Positions 6,560 to 9,883 of a DNA stretch of 9,883 bases are shown piece by piece. Both the position numbers and the translations under genes were made by a program. Position 1 is the first letter of the stretch. Each line of letters starts with the position of its first letter. A model generated the notes under the pieces. It did no database searches. It worked only from the letters and a program-made list of their open reading frames with translations, and was not told the DNA's origin. Source of the stretch: JAIXWP01 sp046309775 (GTDB lineage: Bacteria > Bacteroidota > Bacteroidia > Flavobacteriales_D > Sanyastnellaceae); assembly GCA_046309775.1 (NCBI GenBank), contig JBKCOM010000224.1, positions 1 through 9,883 of the forward strand, in the 5' to 3' direction.

Positions 6560-7161
6560 TGTTGTAGTGCTTTTATTCTTGCTAATTCATCAAGGTCAGC
6601 TTTGAGCCTACCGATATCCTTAAACTCTGTTTCAATAAATTTCATTTCGTCGCCATCAAAATGACCAAATTCGTGAGCCCATCTTCGTTGGTCTATGGGC
6701 TTGCTGTCTTGAATAGCTTCATTATACATATCAATAATACGAACATCTTCAAATACGGACGTTTTCTCAAACTCAAAATCAGGATTTCGCACACGTTCCT
6801 TTTTGTTGGTGTACATATATTGAGCTAACAACTCTCTTGCATAACGAACAGAGTAATGACTCAAAAAACCTCTTGGTTTATCTTGTTCAATTGCTCTGGT
6901 AAATTCTTGATGGGTAATGCCTGAGCCATACCTCGGCAAAATAATGCCTAAAAAGAAGTCGCACTCATCTACAGCCCTCAAACATGCTTCAGTATTGGAA
7001 ATGCCTGGGGCAACATATACGGTCCCGATATGACTGTTGAGAACCTTGTATTCATATTCTTGAGATTTGTAACTTTCAATAGTGGCACATAGCACCCGAA
7101 GGTCTTTCTCAAAACCATACACTGTAGAGGATACCATTATTTTGATTACTTCTTTAGGCAT
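6556..7161 (-). CDS. DUF4062 domain protein (TIR-like fold)
   Basis: DUF4062 proteins are found near or fused to signalling NTPases and defence genes. The domain is thought to share the TIR/nucleoside-processing Rossmann-like fold, but its activity is not established here. The family start is visible as IKIMVSSTVYGFEKDL at 6-21, and the second hallmark as ECDFFLGIILPRYGSG at 66-81 followed by THQEFTRAI at 83-91. The Glu in that last segment sits where TIR-like enzymes often carry a catalytic acid, which is an inference from position only. The C-terminal part (about 170-201) is charged and helical and may be a coiled coil. At 201 aa it is a stand-alone domain with no attached NTPase. It overlaps the AlbA_2 gene by four bases (ATGA), so the two are probably made together. 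Upstream there is a 152-bp gap with a palindrome directly before the start, so this gene could open its own transcript. Confidence 0.88.
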   Translation of the reverse strand: MPKEVIKIMVSSTVYGFEKDLRVLCATIESYKSQEYEYKVLNSHIGTVYVAPGISNTEACLRAVDECDFFLGIILPRYGSGITHQEFTRAIEQDKPRGFLSHYSVRYARELLAQYMYTNKKERVRNPDFEFEKTSVFEDVRIIDMYNEAIQDSKPIDQRRWAHEFGHFDGDEMKFIETEFKDIGRLKADLDELARIKALQQ

Positions 7162-7165
7162 GTTC

Positions 7166-7178
7166 AGAAATAATTTCT
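7166..7178 (-). promoter_or_regulatory. 13-base perfect palindrome next to the DUF4062 start
   Basis: AGAAAT-A-ATTTCT is a perfect inverted repeat of six-base arms with one central base, ending four bases upstream of the DUF4062 ATG. A site here could be an operator, or a weak hairpin covering the ribosome-landing region. The arms are AT-rich, so the RNA hairpin would be feeble, and palindromes of this size arise by chance in AT-rich DNA. No convincing promoter boxes were found; the surrounding AT-rich DNA (TAATATAAATTAG on the minus strand) could hold one. Confidence 0.3.
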
Positions 7179-7203
7179 AAGCTAGTCGTCTAATTTATAT
7201 TAT

Positions 7204-7302
7204 TTATTCTAAAGCAGTTGCTTCAAATGCACGTAAATCCTCTACTTCACTATTCTTATTCCATTCTGTAGCTTGTATACTATGTCTGCTAGAACTATTC
7301 AA
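7204..7302 (-). pseudogene. Possible gene remnant or 32-aa small ORF in the operon gap
   Basis: In the 152-bp gap between the GHKL-nuclease gene and the DUF4062 gene, one minus-strand frame is open and has protein-like composition, ending TEWNKNSEVEDLRAF then EATALE and TAA (7204-7206). A TTG at 7300-7302 gives 32 residues; the frame reaches back to a stop codon overlapping the end of the upstream gene. There is no ATG and no Shine-Dalgarno. The acidic, hydrophilic end resembles the C-terminus of a larger protein, so a deletion leaving a tail is one reading. It could also be a true short ORF, or chance. Confidence 0.25.
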
Positions 7303-7313
7303 AATCAGGTTAC

Positions 7314-9149
7314 CTATTCAGTAAATTTGCTCTTTATTAAATTCAAGAAAGCTGAATTTCTTGCATCGGCATCACTAATTACCGCATCGAGATCCCAAAT
7401 AAAAACCCCAATGGGTAAGATTACCTTTGGATTTAAGGATATAGCTACATTCGTTTCTCTATAATACATTTTACCTGATGAATATAGTTCTGTATATTCT
7501 CCAGCCAGTTGCGTTTCGACATCATCGTTAAATTCAATTATACCATAAAACCAAATTCGTTGAATTTGATTTTTGTAATGCTTCATTAGTCTTCTTGCGC
7601 GTTTTTCAAGTTGGGTTATAACTTTCATATTTTCTTCAAGTGATATACCCCGTTTCTTCAATTCGACTATTACCACGTCAAAGGGTTTTTTATTATTAGG
7701 ATTATTGGAGAAAATAAGTGCAATATCTGGACGGTTGTCGTCAATAATTTCTTCTTGGTCTGTGATTACTTGAATTAGCTCACTCATTTCCCTATCACTG
7801 AGGATAGTTTCATAAGTCATATATTTATCATCAAGCAACCATGCATTATTCCTGTATACATCATCAATTAAGTCCTTTTTTTCAAATCTACCGTCCTTAC
7901 GCATTGAAGCAAAAAGTTTGTGCAATTCTGATTCACTGTTATTATTTGTAGATTTTTTGAGTTTTTCTATAGTCAACTGTCTGAAAAGAATATACTCTGT
8001 TAGTGCTCTTGACGATAGCTCTATTGATTTCTCAAACTGTTCATCATTTAAAGTTGTTGCATCTAAAATTTCTTTTTGCTCTTTGAAAAATTCATCTTGT
8101 GCTTTCTTTAGTATTTCACTTCTCGAAACATAGCCAATATTTTCAGCGTCAAAATATCCACTTAAATGTGGATATCTAGCTACTAAACCTACTTTTACAT
8201 CTTTGTTTCGGTTCTGTATATGTGGTATTTCTGACTCAATAATTGAAACAACTTGCTTTCTAAAAAGCGTTTGAACATCTTTTAGTTCTTGCGGTGAAAT
8301 TGTTAGATTTTGTCTGGTAGCATCAATTTTTCCAACAAAAAAATCCGAATAAAGAAGGAATACCATTTCATAACCCAATGGCATATTTTCATTTGAAATT
8401 AAATCCACCTTAACTGTTCTGTTGTCTACAGAGATTGCAGCAATCAATGATGAATCCTGAGGTTCAACTTTATTTATCGAATAGTACAAATCAAATTTGT
8501 CTATCAAATTAATTAAACTGGTAAATTCTATGACTTTAAATTCGGGAATGTCGGCATTGACAATTTGAGCTTCTGTTTTCTTGCTCTCAATTATGCTTTC
8601 AATTTTTATCTTGACTGAATAACCTTGTTCTTTTAGAAGAAACAATCTTGAATAAAATTCCTCTAAAATTCTTTGTTTGATTTTCTTGGGGTGGATGTAA
8701 TCACCTTTAGCTATCTTTTGAAGAACATAGCTTGACATTCTGAAGCTTGTACCTGACGATTGTTCGGATACTTCTTCAAGTTTGAATTTTTCTTCTTCAA
8801 ATCCTTCTGAAAAATCAAAGGTTCTCATTTTTGTTTTTTCAAAATGACTCGTAACCTTCACGTCTTCAAAGTAGCATAAGTAGACCAAACGCCCTAAACC
8901 CTTGTGCGTGCTTTCATCTACATCAAACAGTTTTGAAAACTTTTTGTAGCGTTCATCTGTAAAACCTTCTCCATTGTCAGATATTTCAATTTGAAGTGTT
9001 TCAGGTTGGTTTAGTGCTTTAGCTGAAATTTTGATTTCTATTTCGGTCGCATTTGCATCTAAAGCATTCGCGATGGCTTCAAAGTAAACCATCTCAAGCG
9101 ATGAGTTACCAAAGAACATCTTAACGGCCTGACTTAATTTTACTTTCAT
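7314..9149 (-). CDS. GHKL (Hsp90/MutL/MORC-like) ATPase fused to a PD-(D/E)XK-like nuclease domain
   Basis: This is a 611-aa two-part protein. The N-terminal GHKL ATPase has the N-box YFEAIANALDANATE at 22-36 (Glu24, Asn28, Asp31), the G1 box ISDNGEGF at 56-63 (Asp58), a lid glycine motif HKGLGR at 82-87, and a Ser-Gly-Thr strand at 132-134. A transducer-like middle region follows, with VGKIDATRQNLTIS at 272-285, then a helical charged segment (about 345-425). The C-terminal domain (about 430-585) shows NNAWLLDDKYMTYE at 434-447, RPDIAL at 473-478 (Asp475) and VVIVELKKRG at 492-501 (Glu496, Lys498). This D-(X20)-E-X-K spacing fits a PD-(D/E)XK nuclease core. GHKL ATPases of MutL/MORC type are known in R-M operons, where an ATP-driven clamp is thought to regulate DNA cutting. 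Its ATG overlaps the hsdS stop by four bases. The gene is very AT-rich compared with hsdR and ruvB, suggesting a separate origin. The ATPase call is firm; the nuclease call is likely. Confidence 0.9.
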   Translation of the reverse strand: MKVKLSQAVKMFFGNSSLEMVYFEAIANALDANATEIEIKISAKALNQPETLQIEISDNGEGFTDERYKKFSKLFDVDESTHKGLGRLVYLCYFEDVKVTSHFEKTKMRTFDFSEGFEEEKFKLEEVSEQSSGTSFRMSSYVLQKIAKGDYIHPKKIKQRILEEFYSRLFLLKEQGYSVKIKIESIIESKKTEAQIVNADIPEFKVIEFTSLINLIDKFDLYYSINKVEPQDSSLIAAISVDNRTVKVDLISNENMPLGYEMVFLLYSDFFVGKIDATRQNLTISPQELKDVQTLFRKQVVSIIESEIPHIQNRNKDVKVGLVARYPHLSGYFDAENIGYVSRSEILKKAQDEFFKEQKEILDATTLNDEQFEKSIELSSRALTEYILFRQLTIEKLKKSTNNNSESELHKLFASMRKDGRFEKKDLIDDVYRNNAWLLDDKYMTYETILSDREMSELIQVITDQEEIIDDNRPDIALIFSNNPNNKKPFDVVIVELKKRGISLEENMKVITQLEKRARRLMKHYKNQIQRIWFYGIIEFNDDVETQLAGEYTELYSSGKMYYRETNVAISLNPKVILPIGVFIWDLDAVISDADARNSAFLNLIKSKFTE

Positions 9150-9883
9150 ATCACTATTTCTTTTTCCGTTTCCAACTCCCCCGAAAACGCCTTCTGCAAT
9201 ATACTCTTTTTTAATTCTTCTAAATCTGTAATTTTCTTTTGATATACCGCTTCCAACTTCTGCGTTTCAGCGCGCAAAGCATCCAACTGGCGAACGATGG
9301 TTTGTTGTTGTTTGAGTGTCGGTATAGAGATTCTAAAAGATTCAATTTGTGCTTTTGTTATCGCTTGCCTTGTTGCGCCTTGTTCACCTGTGAATAAAAG
9401 CTGATCTTTGTAGGGTCTAGATGTAAGAAGTAGATTCAAAAATTTCGAATCTAGTATTTCTTTTTTAGGACGAATGATTGATACATGTTGATTAACCCTG
9501 GCGGGTAAATATTTTTTTGGAAAAACGCAAGATCTAGCGACGGATGCGCCTGTTATGTTTAAGAGAACATCATCTTCCTGAAGCGTAACACCATCTAATT
9601 CTTTTGCTTGTCTCTCATCAATAAATGCAAGATTTCGTTCTCGGAATTCCCAATCATGAACATTCATACTTCTGACAAGTGAAACACCTTCAGTTTTATA
9701 GTTTTCTTGGCCCCCGCGGGGAGTAGATCCACTGCCTATCTTAGTTGTTAGCTCCTTGAGTGTTTTCCTCTCCCAATTCCCATTCTCAAAAACCCCCTGC
9801 AAATAACTCTCAAAAAGCTCCTTCGCGTTTTTGAGGTTGCGCTCGGCGTTGGCTTTAGCTTTGTCTATCGCTGCAAAACACTT
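9146..9883 (-). CDS. hsdS: Type I restriction-modification specificity subunit (partial; 5' end beyond the window)
   Basis: HsdS sets the DNA target for both methylation and cleavage through two target-recognition domains separated by conserved helices. The visible part is 245 residues plus the stop. The frame runs open to the window edge, so a TTG at 9802 is not the real start. The first about 30 residues contain the central conserved helix (DKAKANAERNLKNAKELF), followed by WERKTLKELTTKIGSGSTPRG, the typical opening of a second target-recognition domain. Its TRD hallmarks are SLVRSMNV, LLNITGASVARS and RVNQHVSIIRP. The C-terminal conserved helix (RQLDALRAETQKLEAVYQKK then LEELKKSILQKAFSGEL) closes the protein. 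The first TRD is outside the window. The recognition sequence cannot be read from this. It is the first visible gene of the operon; hsdM is expected upstream, beyond 9883. Confidence 0.97.
   Translation of the reverse strand, partial: KCFAAIDKAKANAERNLKNAKELFESYLQGVFENGNWERKTLKELTTKIGSGSTPRGGQENYKTEGVSLVRSMNVHDWEFRERNLAFIDERQAKELDGVTLQEDDVLLNITGASVARSCVFPKKYLPARVNQHVSIIRPKKEILDSKFLNLLLTSRPYKDQLLFTGEQGATRQAITKAQIESFRISIPTLKQQQTIVRQLDALRAETQKLEAVYQKKITDLEELKKSILQKAFSGELETEKEIVI

Noticed and set aside
9146..9802. Complete short HsdS starting at TTG 9802
   Set aside because: The frame continues upstream to the window edge and encodes the conserved central HsdS helix, so the TTG is internal.
1..9883. 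tRNA, rRNA, insertion sequences or attachment sites
   Set aside because: No cloverleaf-like or rRNA-like sequence, transposase, integrase or flanking direct repeat of att type was seen.

Overview
The window looks like a chromosomal segment from a Bacteroidetes-type bacterium. The RuvB sequence fits that group, most starts lack Shine-Dalgarno sequences, coding is AT-leaning, and the short tandem GA/CT-rich intergenic repeats suit uncultured members of the phylum. This is an inference from sequence style; there is no rRNA or other phylogenetic anchor in the window.

Left part (1-2065, plus strand): a few bases that may end an upstream gene, a hexamer tandem repeat (154-201), a secreted beta-barrel-like protein (222-869), the Holliday-junction helicase gene ruvB (900-1922), and an intergenic stretch made almost wholly of an octamer array and a heptamer array (1924-2040). 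This is the housekeeping side and has the higher GC content.

Right part (2066-9883, minus strand): one long type I restriction-modification operon, convergent with ruvB. Read in its own direction it holds: hsdS (5' end beyond the window; second target-recognition domain visible), a 611-aa GHKL ATPase fused to a PD-(D/E)XK-like nuclease domain, a 152-bp gap holding a possible gene remnant and a small palindrome, a DUF4062 (TIR-like fold) protein, an AlbA_2/Schlafen-type DNA-binding GHKL-like protein with a 12-bp in-frame tandem repeat, hsdR (EcoEI-like ATP-dependent translocase/endonuclease), and a three-helix membrane protein. hsdM is not in the window and most likely lies just beyond 9883. 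Three gene junctions overlap by four bases (ATGA), so the core of the cluster is probably translationally coupled.

Working model: HsdS/HsdM/HsdR modify and restrict DNA. The four extra genes (two different GHKL-family proteins, a DUF4062 protein and a membrane protein) look like an embedded accessory or back-up defence module. The domain identities are well supported by motifs; that the four act together is inference from gene order and coupling.
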